NCBI RefSeq assembly: GCF_020085105.1 | Contig: NC_058042.1 | Location: 13,081,001-13,145,000 of the forward strand | Direction of reading: 5' to 3' | Source: Siniperca chuatsi | Lineage: Eukaryota; Chordata; Actinopteri; Centrarchiformes; Sinipercidae | Length of the DNA stretch: 64,000 nucleotides | In this document: piece after piece, positions 34,371 through 47,484 of the stretch | Layout: each line of letters begins with the position of its first letter | Position numbering within the stretch: position 1 is the stretch's first letter | Program-made: the position numbers and the translations under genes | Notes under the pieces: generated by a model | Database searches by the model: none | What the model saw: only the letters and a program-made list of their open reading frames with translations | What the model was told of the DNA's origin: nothing

Positions 34371-37304
34371 CAACAAATCCTTGTAATATGAGATGTGTGT
34401 AACTTGCATTTTGTTGTAGGCTACTTAATTCTTGGTTGTTAGTGATGTTGTTGTGGAGCATTTTGTTGTTAAATGTCTGTCTTTAATTGTTATGTCTTTT
34501 TTGTTGTGGTTGTATTTGTCTGACAATTGTCACAAACACAAAGAACTAAGAACAAATAACTAACTATTGATGATGATGATTATTAGTTTGTAGTTTGGAT
34601 TTGGGACACAGCTTCAGTCTTATTTCTTAAGGGAAAGTGAGGAATCACCAAGTGTGTGTTTAAGTCCTCTTTATTTAACCATCCATTCTCTTCATATCCA
34701 TTTTGCTTAAATTATCTCCAGCTTTATTAAATAAATTACATTTCTCTGAATATCATATTAAAAATAATTTAATATGGTGTGAAGAGGAGGAGATTCAGTT
34801 TTTACACATGTTCCTCAAACGCAACCATGCATTTATTCTCTTTTCCCGTCAAATCTTTGATGTGTTACCTAGTTGAACATATAATTGAATTCAATTCATG
34901 ATGTCAAACGGCTGTCATCATGTCAACCTCTATTGCTGTCAACATAACTGTAAAAAACTTTAAATCCAAGAAATGGATGCATTTTCTCTTCTGTAGGCAG
35001 CATTTACATAAAAGATAAATGGCATCTTAGCCTACTGCAAATTTGTTGCGTGATTTTTTTTCTTCTTTTTAATAGTCATTCTGTTAGAAGGGGATTTCAC
35101 ATGACTCACACGCAAGTGTATAAAAGACATGTAGACCACATTTTGGTTTACTGTTCAATGGGAGAGAGAGAGAGACAAATACAGAGGGTGCAGAGAAGGC
35201 AGAAGAGAGAGAGAGAGAGAGAGGAGCACGGCAAAAAAGGAGAGAGACACCAGTTGCTGAAAGAGGAAGTGTTGTTGGTGTACTCAGGATACAGGTCAGT
35301 AACTACCTAACTACCATTACAACAAACACACAAACATGAACTTACTTCCTGACAATGTCTCAATTTAGATTAGCATCTTGATTCTCAACCAGAGTCCATA
35401 TAACATCATGTGTTACATCCTGTTATAACTCATAACGTCTCTGGAGAGAGATAATAGATACAGAACTGTACTTATAGTTCCAGTTTCCTGGACCTTTTCT
35501 GTCTTTATAAAATCGGTAAACACTTGTCCAGGTACCTGATTCTGCGCTCTTAAAGTTTTTAATCCCACTGACCCTTTAGAGGGTCACAAAAGTGGTTCAA
35601 ACCCACAGATATGTATTTCATATTTCTAATTATACCAGGCTGAATTGGTGTATAAAAAGAGCAGCCATAAGGAAATACCTAAATGATGTCTTATTAAATT
35701 TGAAACCCAAGTTGTTTAAGGGAAAGTATAAGGAAGATAGTGAGAGAATTGGGGTTCATAGTGCTCAATGTGTCTACAGTGCAGTATTTTTTGTTTTCTA
35801 ATTAATGGGGCCATTTTGTCGGCAAAGTAAGAGTTTAGATAGAGATGACCTTTTAAAATATAGCCTAACTGGGATTTATTTTTTCACAAAAAGTAAAAAA
35901 TAAGGTATTCAATTCAATGTTTTCTTGTAAACTACATGAAACTGTAATCTAGGTTACCACAAAGTCACAACACTGTCCAGTTATCTGCTTATGTAGTGAA
36001 TACTTGTGAATGAAACATTGCACTTCAAATGTATAAATGATCTCTCAAAGCCAACCAGTGATCAGTGAATTTGTCACCCCCTGCAGGACATCCTCAACAG
36101 GTCTGAACAGTGAGGTGAGCATGTGGATGATGACACAGCCCTCAAGTCTAGTCCCAGGTTGAGGTTAATGCTAATCGTGATAGGGGTTGTCCATTGGCAG
36201 ACACCTAACATGTTAGCATTAGCTTCGCTCTGGGAGATCTCACAAAAAAAACAACTAACCAGGGCCACCATGGCTGCATCCAACCCATCATGCAACTGAG
36301 GAATATGATGCATAAACAGACACAAGGTGAAATGCGCATGGACTAATACACACTGTATCACTGCTATCAAAGACGATCCTGCTCTCTGTGAAGATGTCAA
36401 AATGCTGCAGTCATGGCACATGAGAAACAACACATTTAAAGTTCTTAGCATATCTTGGATTCTTATTTCGGGCGACATACATTTGAGTTGCAACCTTTTC
36501 AACACAGCCCATGTTAAAGATGATTTCAAATGTAAACCTACATAGGTCCAGCAGTCACTATGGCTCATTAAACCTCTTCCTAGGCATGTGCAGATTGAAT
36601 CCTTTATGATTCAATTGAGAATATATTCACGTTTACAGCGTTGTCTGCTCAACATAAACCTGATTACCCAGAATAGACAAATAGCTGTCTGGCTTTAAAA
36701 TAATACATCCTTCTGAAAATCACCCATACTGTTTATGTATCACTTATACCATCATATAAAGGAACATTTGAGTATGCTATATTGGAAACAAATGCTGCAA
36801 ATGCTATAGTTTGACATTGAAAGCACTGTGTGCCCATAAAGACAGAAAGAATCTAATTCAGAAAAACTGAAAGATTAAGATCTGAATTTTCAGCAGTTAA
36901 AGACAAAACAGTTAAACAAGTTAAAAATCGCCTGGCCATTTCATCCTCGGGCAAACCAAAAACTTCATAATTACAAGGACATGCAGAGGTTTATTTTTTT
37001 GATTAAACTCACTTTATTTCATATTGGATATATTCTCATTTGTATTGTGTGTCTTTTCCATGTGGTTAGTTGATAAATGCTTCAGATAATTCAGACTGTT
37101 CCACTGACTCCTGACTTTGTGTTATGTTTGGAATCTGCATTGTAAATGTATGCTGGCAGCTGAATGCATGACAAGAAAATAAAATCAATCATAAACATCT
37201 GATGGTTGTATATCTGAAGTTTGTTCTCAACCAAAAGAGAGACCTGTATAAATCTGTGTTAACATGAGAAAACATCTCTGCATCTGCTTTATCTGTGTAG
37301 TCGA

Positions 37305-37548
37305 CAGTGGTGGAGGTTGTATTCAGATCCTTTACTTAAGTCATAGTACTAATAGCACACTGTAAAAATACGCTATTGCAAGTAAAAGTCCTGCATTGAA
37401 AAAAGTATGTAAGTATCACCAGGAAAATGTACTTGAAGTATTAAATGTAAAAGTGCTCAAATGCGGTAAAATGTCCCCTGTGACTGTTATACTATTTGTG
37501 CTTAAGTACAGGACTTGAATAAATGTACTTAGTTACATTCCACCACTG
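37305..37548. mobile_element. hAT-type MITE with perfect 8-bp target duplication
   Basis: The 244-bp unit starts CAGTGGTGGAGG and ends CATTCCACCACTG, giving inverted termini. The flanks are GTAGTCGA at 37297-37304 and GTAGTCGA at 37549-37556, an exact 8-bp duplication as hAT transposases make. Internal sequence repeats AAGTA/TACTT motifs. No coding capacity. Confidence 0.92.
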
Positions 37549-38694
37549 GTAGTCGATGTCAACAAAACTCAAGGTTGATGAATTATAAACATGAAAGATG
37601 TTGCCAGCACCTTGAACGCAGTCCAGTCAGTTCCTGACAGGAACGCAGACATGTTCTGTGCAGTTCTGCCATCATTTATGGTGCTTTAGTCTTGTGACAG
37701 AAGGCCTGTGTAATCTTTTAAACCACTTTGTCATTAGGTTAAATTCTCTGAAAACTAGGGGGGTTACAGCCATGGCTCCTCAAGTGCAGTATATACAGGA
37801 TTTTAAAGAAAATGCACCCATTCAATGATGATTTTTTTGTTTTGTTATATCGAAACAAAATTCACAACAATAAAACATCAAGCTCAGGATATAGGGGTGG
37901 ATTTGGTCACAGTTTTTTTTTAATTTGAGGAATGTACTCACTTTTAAGAAGTAGATGTACATCTTTATGACCTGATCTCATAAAACTCTGTCTATGTCCT
38001 GGGTAGTAAAGGTTCATTTAAGGTGATCACTGAGTCACAGCTTTCACTCGTCTTTTCTGTTTGTCACCACATCAGTGTTTCCCAGGGGAAGACCGCAAAG
38101 TGCACAATCAGTCAAATCTGTACTGTCTTGTCCTGAACTCCTCATATGGTTATTTCACTGAGGAGAATCAAAACTCTGAGTTGGAGATAAGTTTTGTTCT
38201 TTGAGATGGCCTAATAAAATATGCCTAAAATGTAATTGTTGTGAGTTTTTTTTTAAAAAGACAGTAGATGTAAGCTGACTTTATAAACAATATCCAAACA
38301 TCTGTTACAGGGCAAGCCATGCAGCTACAAAATATATTTACATATATTTGAACTATTTTTATTATCTTTTTCAACACATGAACACAAACACAGACAGATC
38401 CAACAATACACAGTGGCCATAATAACTACACACATCTGACTTAGATCCATGATATATGATGTGCATAGCTAATATACTCAAAGAGATGCACACTCACATA
38501 AATGTGTTGTGGAAGTCTAAATGGGAAAATATCATAACATCTATGTATATACAGTATATATAAGAAACACTCAGTCCCATTACAGTCGACAATGATGTAA
38601 CAAATAACGACCTGGAGAGAAAGAAAATAAATAATATTTTAAAAATGGTATTATTAAAGGCAACTCTGATAAAATGATTATGGGAAAAAAATCA

Positions 38695-39070
38695 CTAATC
38701 AGAATCAGCTTTATTGACTGGGTATGTGTACACATACAAGGAATTTGACTCCAATTTTAAAATGGCTCTCAATATACTTACACAGAAATAGACATGCCAA
38801 GAACAAGGATATCAAAGCTGAACAAATAAAGGTAAAGAATAGACAGGACTATTATGTACAAGAAAAAAATAGGTGCATAAATATACAAAAAGCACCAATG
38901 TGAATATACACAAGTCATGTGTTTCTGTAACTTGTAAACAATACAAATAGTGCAAAGAAATAAATATTGAATGGATATACCTGGATGATTATGGTAATGC
39001 AAACAAGAGTAGGTTTCCAGATACACAAAAACTAATTCTGTACACAAATCACAGGTTTCCCCCTTACAGC
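38695..39070 (+). repeat. Dispersed repeat beginning AATCAGAATCAGCTTTATTG
   Basis: The opening 20 bases at 38699 and the following ACACATACAAGGAATTTGAC block are a very common fish repeat end. The body contains scattered GTACAAG/ATATACA blocks. Probably the 3' part of a retroposon; class not certain. Confidence 0.6.
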
Positions 39071-39080
39071 ATAAGCTGTC

Positions 39081-39193
39081 AGTCAAGTCAAGTCAGTTTT
39101 ACTTATTTAACCCAATATCATAAATTTGCCTCAAAAGGATTTTCAGTCTGTCTATCCTTAAAGCCTTAATTCAGATGAGGAAAAACTCCTGTA
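39081..39193 (+). repeat. Fragment of a second common fish retroposon
   Basis: CAAGTCAAGTCAGTTTTACT followed by CCCAATATCATAAATTTGCC and a GAGGAAAAACTCCT end. The end block recurs at 20846-20892. Confidence 0.6.
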
Positions 39194-39677
39194 AATAAAA
39201 TAGCTGACATGATAAATTATTAGCTTTTTTTAATATATTAAAACATCAATTATATAATTGATTTTAAAAATGTGATGAGATGAGAAAACCATATAATGAT
39301 TTTGATATTTATTCAGTATATCAATGTGAAGAAATGTACAGGGGGGTGGGTGTGCCAATCAGCCCCGGTCTCCCCTACGCGTGAGCCTGTATGTGGGCGG
39401 ACCGGTCAGTCAGCTGATGACTAAAATACTCCACACAATATCTGTCCTCAATACATGAATTTCGTCACACGAATGATTTTCTAGCCAATTACGCACAATG
39501 TGGAAAATTTCATACAACTACAGGAGGAAGAGTCGCAACTTGGTGGGATTTCACTCAGGAGTGTGTCCTCTGCGCGCACCTGGAGCCGCCGGAGACATGC
39601 AGAGGCAACAGATTTTAACCTGTTTTCACTCTGTTTTATGATACTGAGCCGCTGTGTACCTGCGATTTATTCCTGTG

Positions 39678-41442
39678 ATGGGGAGAATCACATGGAGCTG
39701 CGGTGCCGTGATCCTGCTGGCCATCGTTTGGTCATGTCGTGCCATCACTCTGGAGTCCATCCACTGGAGTAGCTCCAACGTAAAGTAAGTGGATGAATCA
39801 GTTTCACACTTGCAGATGGATCCAACCTTCTGCTGCTGCCTTGTCCCTCTAATGTGACCTAATTGATTAAGTTAATCAGAGGAGATACAACCATTTTTAC
39901 TGCAAACCAGTTTCGATATTTCATATGAGTAGATGTAATGTAGAGCTAAAACAAATTATAAAGCAAAAATGCCAAACATGGTCATGTCTGGTTCCAGCTT
40001 CTCCAATGTTTTACAAGGTTTTACATCACTGTAAACTCAAGAGGGCTGCAGATAACAATTATTTTCATTATTGATTAATCTGATTAATTATTTTCTCTAT
40101 TATCGATGGATTTTTTGATGTATACAATGTCCGAAAATTGGGACACAATCCAAATATATTGAGTTTACTATCACATAAGACAACGAGAAGCAACAAATCC
40201 TCAGAACTGAGAAGCTGAAATGAGGGGATTTTTTGGAATTTTTGCTTGGAAAATAACTCAAAGGATTAATCGATTATCATAAATAGTTGCAGATGAATTT
40301 TCTGTTGCTTGACTAATCGATTAACCAACTAATTGTTTCAGCTTTAAAAAAAAAAACAAAAGCCGGTTCCTCAAACAAAACAAGCAATTTGAAGATGTCA
40401 CTTTGGGCTTGTGATGAGAATTTTTCACTATTTTGTAATTCTTAATTCATGCGATAATGCCGGGAGGTCTTGAAACTACAAGATCTTGTTGAAAAGCTCA
40501 TATACTACTGTTGATTAGGCATTTTTTTGTTTGGGAATGAAATAATGATGCGTCACTCTGTGTTGTTTTACTCTTCTCATCTTTTAACCTTCTTGTCTCT
40601 CGCCTTATCTCACACACAGATTTAGTCCAGGTCAGGGTCTGGTCCTGTATCCTCAGATCGGGGACAAGATGGACATTGTGTGTCCCCGGGCAGACGCTTC
40701 CTCGGGGGGGAAGGAGGAGTTCTACCGAGTGTACCTGGTCTCCCGAAGTCAGATGGAGAGCTGCACCATCGACAAGATGGACACACCCCTGCTGAACTGT
40801 GACAAGCCTCACCAGGACGTAAAGTTCACATTCAAGTTCCAGGAGTTCAGCCCCAACCTGTGGGGTTTGGAGTTCCTCAAGGGGAGGGACTATTATATCA
40901 CCTGTGAGTCACTGTGTGTTACCTCACTGTGTGTTCAGCACTTTAAAATCAGTAGAACAAGAGGACACAAGCTGCTGGTTCCTACAGGTGGAGCAACATT
41001 TGAATTAATGCTACCAACTGTTTCTTTTTCTTTCTTTTTTTTTTCTCCTGGGAGAAGAGGAGGCCATCATCCTCGGCTCCCTCTCACTTTGTCAGTTTGC
41101 GTGAGAATCAAAAACTGTGGCCTCGTTATTGGGCCGCTGTCTGTTAAACCAGCATCTTAGTGGCAAGTGATGCATGAGATAGAGAGCAAGTCTGACCATG
41201 TAGCCTCATCCACCTCGCCGCGCTCTGACAGCACACTTCGCTCTGGCAGGCCAGTGTGATTCCAACGGCTTACATGCCCCAAATCACACAAGGCTTTTAC
41301 AGCATCAGGCAGATTTGATGGGAGCTTTCATGGCAACGTGGCTTGTGGCCTGTGTGTTGTTATCTGACCTAAATGCTGCTAACAAGTCTATGAGTGTGTG
41401 TGTGTGTGTGTGTGTGGGAGTGACAGGGGTGAACAAGAGTTC

Positions 41443-41478
<36 letters not shown>

Positions 41479-44400
41479 TGTAGGTATGTATATGTATGTG
41501 TGTGTGTGTTTTAGTAATTGCTATGTTAGTTAAACTAAAAGCGTATTTATTCAATTTGTCCACCGCCCATTTTTGCATCTAGAGCAGAAACGATTAGTCG
41601 ATTCAACGAGAAAATGAACTATTCTGATAATCAACTAATAGTTTAAGTCATTTATTATGTAAAAATGCTAAACATTCTCTGCTTCCAGCTTCTTCAATAT
41701 GAATATTTGCCAATTTTGTTTGTCTTACTGTAAACCAAATATCTTTGGATTTTGGACTGTTGATGAGACATAACAAGCATTACGTAGGCGTCACCTTGGG
41801 CTCTGGGAACTTGTGATGGGACATCTTACAGACCAAACAATTAATTAATCATTAATCATCAATGAATCATTTGGTGCAGCCCTGGTTGCATCTTTTGCAG
41901 GTTTTATGTGTTTTTAAGTGTGTGACTATCTATGTGTAACATCATAGTTTGTGTTGCTGCCTTTTCCTGCCTATGTGATGCAACACTCGGCAACCGGCTA
42001 CACTGTCTGCAAGGAAATCATAATGGAACTATGCGTTGCTTGATAATCATGTATTATGATGATCGCATGAAATATAAACTTAAAATGTTAAGCAGTTATA
42101 CTCTGATGTTTGTCTCCTCTCTCTGTATATCAGCCACCTCTACAGGTTCTCTGCAAGGTCTGGATAATACTAATGGAGGAGTGTGTAGAACCAAATCCAT
42201 GAAGCTGGTGCTGAGAGTCGGCCAAAGTAAGTACTTTGTGTTTGTACGTGTGTGTGCCGGCATGTGTATGAAGCTGGGTGTGTGAATGAAATAGAGACAC
42301 ACAGAGACACAGATATCTGACAAACAATGCTAAAGGAACAATAACAATTGTTTCATTCTGGTTATTATTATACGTGTAATGCAATATATCACCTCCTCTC
42401 TGGAATTACTAAGTGTTCAGATAATCTCAATCATCTATTCATTCTCCTGAAGAGATTGCCATCATGAATTATCTCAAATCCTTAATTCAAACCTCTGGCA
42501 GCTTAAAGCCATCTGTATTATCTTGCATGCGATCATTCGGACCGGCTGTGGCAGTCAATAATCTTCCCCCCCTCCGTATTAACACCAGAATAGCCAGTGG
42601 TCCCTTTTCATCATTTTGTGCTCTTATCACATACATTAAAATTTCATAAAGCATATTCTGAACATATTCACTGGCATTACTTTAAATGTCCTGAGGATAA
42701 ATCACTCTATAATACAATATTCACACAAAAACATATTTGGGTTTTTCTCCTTTCTCAAACTATCAATACAATATTATGGTGTTATTCGTTATTTTATTAG
42801 GCAAGTAACCGCATATATGATATGATATGTTGTGTTTTGGTGTGCTATTGAGCTGCCCAGAATCAGTTAAACAGATTAAACATATGCTGTGTTTCTGTGT
42901 GTGTTGCTAAAAACATTAAAAGCTAAATCTATTAAAGCCCCGAAAGGAATTTTTTGACCTCAGAAATGTGAAGTATTATTCATATTAATTATTAAAGAGT
43001 CTGAGTTAGAGATGAAAAATCAGCATCTTGTGTGTTTCTCAACTGATCATAACTAAAAATATGGGGCTGTTTTTCCTGCTGTGTTTACAAACACTGCTGA
43101 TGTAAACAAACCTTGTAGAAAACATTAATAACTTAGATTTAGTTGTAATCTCTACAAATATTAAAAGTCCTGTCAATCAATTTGGGAGTCATTGCAGTTT
43201 TCAGCCTTGTGTTTGGTTTTTTAGTAGTGTCACGCCTCTTCTTTTTAGATTTACGATTTCTGCCTTTAAAAGTGAAAATCTAATCATGAAGTTATTTTGT
43301 ACATTTAGGCAAAATATTGTATGTAATTTAATTAATGCCAGTGGTGAATGAATGCCAATACACTGAAACAAAACATAAACCTACAAGACTGCAGTTATAA
43401 ATAAGCTGGCTGGCTATGTAACACTGGAACATACAGAAGTGTTGATTAATGTGTTAGAAATCAATGAAGGAAATTAAATGATTACATAAAACCCCTTTTA
43501 TGAAATCTTAAAGAAATTCCAATTTTATTTTATCCATAGTTCACTCAAAGGTATGTGAGTCTAAACATTTCTCAGTTGTTTTTGGTTGGGAAACTGCTCA
43601 GTGTCGTTTGCACACAGTAGATAATATTAATCTATGGTGTTAAATGAATTCCTGCAGTTGTTCTGTGATTTGTGAAGTGTTGTTCTTGCCTCTTTTTTTT
43701 GCAGACCTCAATATTTTCCTTCAAACTGCCATCTTCTTTTACTTAAAGAGGCACTCAAGCAATTTAGTATTGCACTTCCATAAAGCTGAGGGACTTGTGA
43801 GAGACTTAAAAAGCAGTGGTGTAAGAAGTATTCAGATCTTTTACTTATGGAAAAAAGTACAATAAATCAATGTAAAAAATACTCCATTAAAAGTAAAAGT
43901 CCTGCATGAAATATCCTACTTAAGTAAAAGTACAGAATTATTATCAGCAAAATGTAACAAAGTAAACTCAATACAACTGTAAAATTGGCGTTTACAAATA
44001 TAAAGGGGCAGAAAGTGAAAATGAGTGTCGCAGTCGTGACTTGGAACACAACATTTTGTGGTCTAATTAGGTTAGAAAATGATTTCTCTACTTCTTCTGT
44101 GATGAATTTTTACCTGAATGACTGTCGGCGCAAAATAGCCAGTCCAGAAAACACCCTCTTGTTACTTTTTTTTCTGAGGGAGTGACACCAAACACTAATG
44201 ATCCAACAGACATCATTATAGCTGCAATAGGACCATTTTGACATGACATAACCCACCTACACAGGAATGACAAAAACACCACCATACAGTGAAAATGAGG
44301 AGATGTGAGGTATGCTGTTAATTGCCATATGTTGTGATTTCATGTCAACTGTCCTGCTTTATATTCCAGGCTCTTCAGATCCACCTTCAACACTCCAGGA

Positions 44401-46490
44401 GTCCCCCACCAGATTCCCACCCACACGCCCAAAGTCCAAGCCCAAGGACCCCTCCGCGAAAGAAAAGGATATAAAAAGCAAAACTGGTATGAAGACAAAG
44501 CAAACATATTGCCTGGAGAATATGTACAGATGTACCGTTAGTGTTCTGACACATATTTACCATTAAGAGACCATAAGCCAACAATGTGTTAGTTTGTCTC
44601 TCAATACCTTCCGACTTCCCTACCTTGTCTGTGACTCTCAGCCCAAAGCCCACTGGTTCCTACTGAAGATGTGAATCTTTACAAACAGGTAACAAATATA
44701 TTCTCTCATGCAGCAATTGTTACTCCAACAGGAGTAAACAGTGTATTTGTTGATTATTTTCAGCCACAAATGTGTTGCTTCAATGAGTATTTACTGCAGC
44801 TGGATGGTGTATGTGGGATCAACTCAACTCATCAACTACAGTGCCCATATTCATCATAATGAAGGAACATGTCACCCAGAGCAACAGTGTGGCTCATTAA
44901 TGTATTTTTAATCGTTTTTGAACAGCAATGGAGCTCTATGCTGCAGAGGAATAAGGCTTAGGCTAGTCAGACAATACTTGTTAGGATCAATTTATTGTTG
45001 TCTTTAATCTTTTCATGGGATTTACTGACAGTGAGAAAAAATTAGAATATCACCAGACTTATCCTTAAGCTGTACTGATAAACTTCACTGATGAAGTTTT
45101 TTGTATTTTCAATTTTCCCTACACTGGACGGCAGGAATAATACATTAAACGATCTTTAAAAGTATGTTTTGGGAAATGGCTGTCAGTGATTTAAAGTCTA
45201 CATAATTTGAGGTGAACAGGCACAAACATGCAAAAACACTTGTATAGTCCTTTACAGACTGATATATCTGAATTCTCACAAATGTTATTGCTTTGCTCCA
45301 GAAAGGAAAATATTTTCACCTGCCTCTTACATCTAAGGCATCCTATGCATCTCCATGTGGAAACATTTTGAAAGGAAAAAAATAATCTGAATTGTACCCA
45401 TGCTGATATACTAGGGATCAAATAACTGTCCCATACTACATTTTTAGTATATAGTGTGTTCACACTGGTGACAAAGTAAAATATACTCAAACCAGATAGG
45501 GTAGATTTTTTTAGATGAGCTGTTGATGGACACTATTCTCCCACAATGCAAAGCACAAAGGAAATTGAGGAGCTGCTCACAGCAGGAAAAAAATCTAATA
45601 AATTGTCAGCTGTGGTGAAACAGCTCCAAAAAATCTTGGACAACAAAAACATAAAGTATTCAATCTTGGGGAAATTGGCAGTTTATTGGCAGTAGTTTTC
45701 CAAAGCAGTTGGAAACAGTTTGATTGACAACCACACATCACACATTTTGTATCATTTCCTGTTGGTATAAATTGGTAAAGTCTGTTATTTTTTTGTATAC
45801 TAACTGCTAAAACAGCGTACTACTGTATAGAATTGCACTTGTACTCAAACCTTCTCTGAACATGACTCTGGCCCATTCAGAGCCAGAGAGAGGCACCAGG
45901 CTGTTTACCAGTAAGACAGTGAAGATTAGAGCACATTCTCCGGTGTCCAGCTTTGACTCAGGTTCTTCATGATAACACATACTGATCGGGCTGCACCAGG
46001 ACATAAACTGAGTGTTTTTCAAATCTCTGTGTCAAGTCTCCTGATTTACTCTTTGATCTCATCCTTTTTTTCTGTCTCTCCTCTGTTTCTCATGGCAGAC
46101 TTGGGCTCAGAAACGGGACAAACAAACCCCAGTGGCAGCGACGGCTCTGAGCCAGGACTGTTCATGTGGGTTGTCTCTGGCTGTGTGATCCTCCTTCTGG
46201 TCATCATAATTCTGCTGGCCGTGCTGTGGAGGTACCATCGCCGCCACTGTGTCCCAGATAGCCAACAGCCTGCCTCCGTGTCCCTCAACACTTTGGCTGT
46301 GCCGAAGCGGGACAGCATCAGCAGCGACAACAACGGCTCAGACCGCAGCGATGTTGTCTTTCCTCTGCGGGCTTCTGACAGCATGATCTGTCGTCATTAT
46401 GAGCGTGTGAGCAGTGACTACGGGCCCCCTGTGTACATAGTTCAGGAAATAACACCCCAGAGTCCCACCAACATCTACTACAAAGTCTAA
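39678..46490 (+). CDS. efnb2: Ephrin-B, most like ephrin-B2, complete, 5 exons
   Basis: Transmembrane ligand for Eph receptor kinases, acting in cell sorting, vessel and axon patterning, with reverse signalling through its tail. Exons are 39678-39784, 40620-40903, 42134-42226, 44370-44486 and 46099-46490; phases join to 993 nt, or 330 residues (human EFNB2 333). A signal peptide (about 1-22) precedes the ephrin domain: [63 protein letters not shown] low-complexity Pro/Lys stem is followed by a TM helix at about 222-243 and a tail ending NIYYKV, the PDZ-binding and tyrosine-phosphorylation motif. [10 protein letters not shown] and TPLLNC favour B2 over B1 and B3. The tail is unusually changed (see findings), which suits the less conserved of two teleost efnb2 duplicates; which one is not certain. 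Confidence 0.9.
40042..40347 (+). repeat. hAT-like MITE in ephrin-B intron 1
   Basis: Starts AGGGCTGCAGATAACAATTA and ends AACTAATTGTTTCAGCTTT. Palindromic ATTAATCGATTA-type blocks near both ends. Same family as 41580-41884, which is in the opposite orientation, and partial copies at 826-965 and 20899-21065. Confidence 0.7.
41394..41475. repeat. (TG)n microsatellites in ephrin-B intron 2
   Basis: Two TG runs, at about 41394-41417 and 41445-41475, separated by unique sequence; a shorter one follows near 41498-41510. Confidence 0.9.
41580..41884 (-). repeat. hAT-like MITE in ephrin-B intron 2
   Basis: Inverted relative to 40042-40347: starts AGAGCAGAAACGATTAGTCG and ends GGTGCAGCCCTGG, with internal TTTTGGACTGTTGATGAGAC and CACCTTGGGCTCTGGGAA, all typical of this fish family. 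Confidence 0.75.
43815..43975 (+). repeat. Partial hAT-type MITE in ephrin-B intron 3
   Basis: Starts CAGTGGTGTAAGAAGTATTC followed by repeated AAGTAAAAGT blocks, the terminal pattern of the element at 37305-37548. The other terminus is not clear, so it is listed as partial. Confidence 0.65.
44600..45060 (+). repeat. Dispersed repeat, copy 2 of 3
   Basis: Longest copy inside the window of the family at 29515-29815 and 63560-64000. It begins near the TGACTCTCAGCCC block, which also appears at 63600, and ends near ATATCACCAGACTT. In ephrin-B intron 4. Confidence 0.7.
45431..45826. repeat. MITE, copy 2 of 2
   Basis: Starts CCATACTACATTTTTAGTAT and ends near GTACTACTGTATAG, with the shared AGTGTGTTCACACTGG and GGTGAAACAGCTCCAA blocks of 34033-34370. 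In ephrin-B intron 4. Confidence 0.7.
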
Positions 46491-46825
46491 TCTTTGTTGC
46501 TCTAACGCCAGTCTTTTGCTGATAATCCTAAATTCCAACTGTCGGGGACACACTCAGGCTGCAGTCATTACACAACACTTCCCTCGCTTTGGTTTTAAAG
46601 TTTGTAGTTGGTGTGAAAGAACAGTCGCATGAGCTGTATTGCACTAACCGTATACTTTAGACAGACAAATGCCAAGTGTTATCATTGTGTCACACTGAAC
46701 AAAGTGCACACAATGTTGTTGAACCACTTTATTTTCTTGATATATTGAAGAGACAATCAGAGAGGAAACTGATGTGTCATAACGTCAAGTTGTGTTCAGT
46801 TTGTTTGGAAGCGTGCAGCAAATGC

Positions 46826-47484
46826 CAGTGGTGGATTGTGACTAAGTACATTTATTCAAGTACTGTACTTAAGTACAATTTTGAGGTATCTGTACTTTAC
46901 ATAAGTATTTCCATTTCCTGACACATACATCCACCACATTTCAGAGGAAAATATTGTACTTTTTGCTACATTTATCTCGCAGCCATAGTTACTAGTTACT
47001 TTACAAATCAATCATTTTACACACAAAACTTATGAAGAACATGCATTTTAAGAAAGTGAACTACCCAACAGTGTATAAAACTTGAGTTTGAACAATGAGT
47101 TTTTCAAGAAAAAATGCCAAAAACATTTCATGGTTTCAGCTTCTCAAAGGTGATGATTTGCTGCTTTTCAAAACAAAGGCATTTGAAGACTTCACTTAGA
47201 GCTCTGCTCTGGGTAATTATGTTGCATTTCTCACTATTTTTTTGCGTTTTACAAACCAAACAATAAACGGATAGATCAAAAAATCGATCAGCAGATTAAT
47301 CCATATCCAATTTTTCTCTGCATTGATTTCCTTTACTTTTTAGTTTTGATATATTAAGCACATTTTCCTGATAATACTTACATACTTAAGTAACATTTTG
47401 AATGCAGGACTTTTACTTGGAGTATTTTAAAAGTGTGGTATTGGCACTTTTAAGTAAAAGAACTGAATACCTCCTCCACCACAG
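46826..47484. mobile_element. hAT-type MITE, 659 bp, probably composite
   Basis: Starts CAGTGGTGGATTGTGACTAA and ends CCTCCTCCACCACAG. The flanks are GCAAATGC (46818-46825) and GCAAATGT (47485-47492), a 7-of-8 target duplication. The middle (about 47100-47320) carries sequence like the separate MITE family at 41580-41884, so one element seems to lie within another. Confidence 0.75.

Larger units (their letters stand above)
33415..39677. other. Non-coding region upstream of the ephrin-B gene
   Basis: No convincing gene. It contains repeats at 33537-33965, 34033-34370, 37305-37548, 38695-39070 and 39081-39193. A TATAAA at 35119-35124 is followed by a GA-rich stretch ending in ACAG/GTCAGT at 35294, a possible isolated first exon with no partner found. 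A 164-codon minus-strand frame at 36074-36568 has no recognisable domain. The last few hundred bases (39350-39677) are less AT-rich and probably contain the ephrin-B promoter and 5' UTR. Confidence 0.45.

Noticed and set aside
35050-35310. 86-codon Arg/Glu-rich open frame
   Set aside because: Mostly a translated GA repeat with no homology.
36074-36568. 164-codon open frame on the minus strand
   Set aside because: No recognisable domain, and no splice or promoter context. The + strand also has an open frame over the same interval, as in low-stop chance sequence.
42096-42384. Open frames antisense over ephrin-B exon 3
   Set aside because: Shadows of the ephrin exon and a CA-rich flank.
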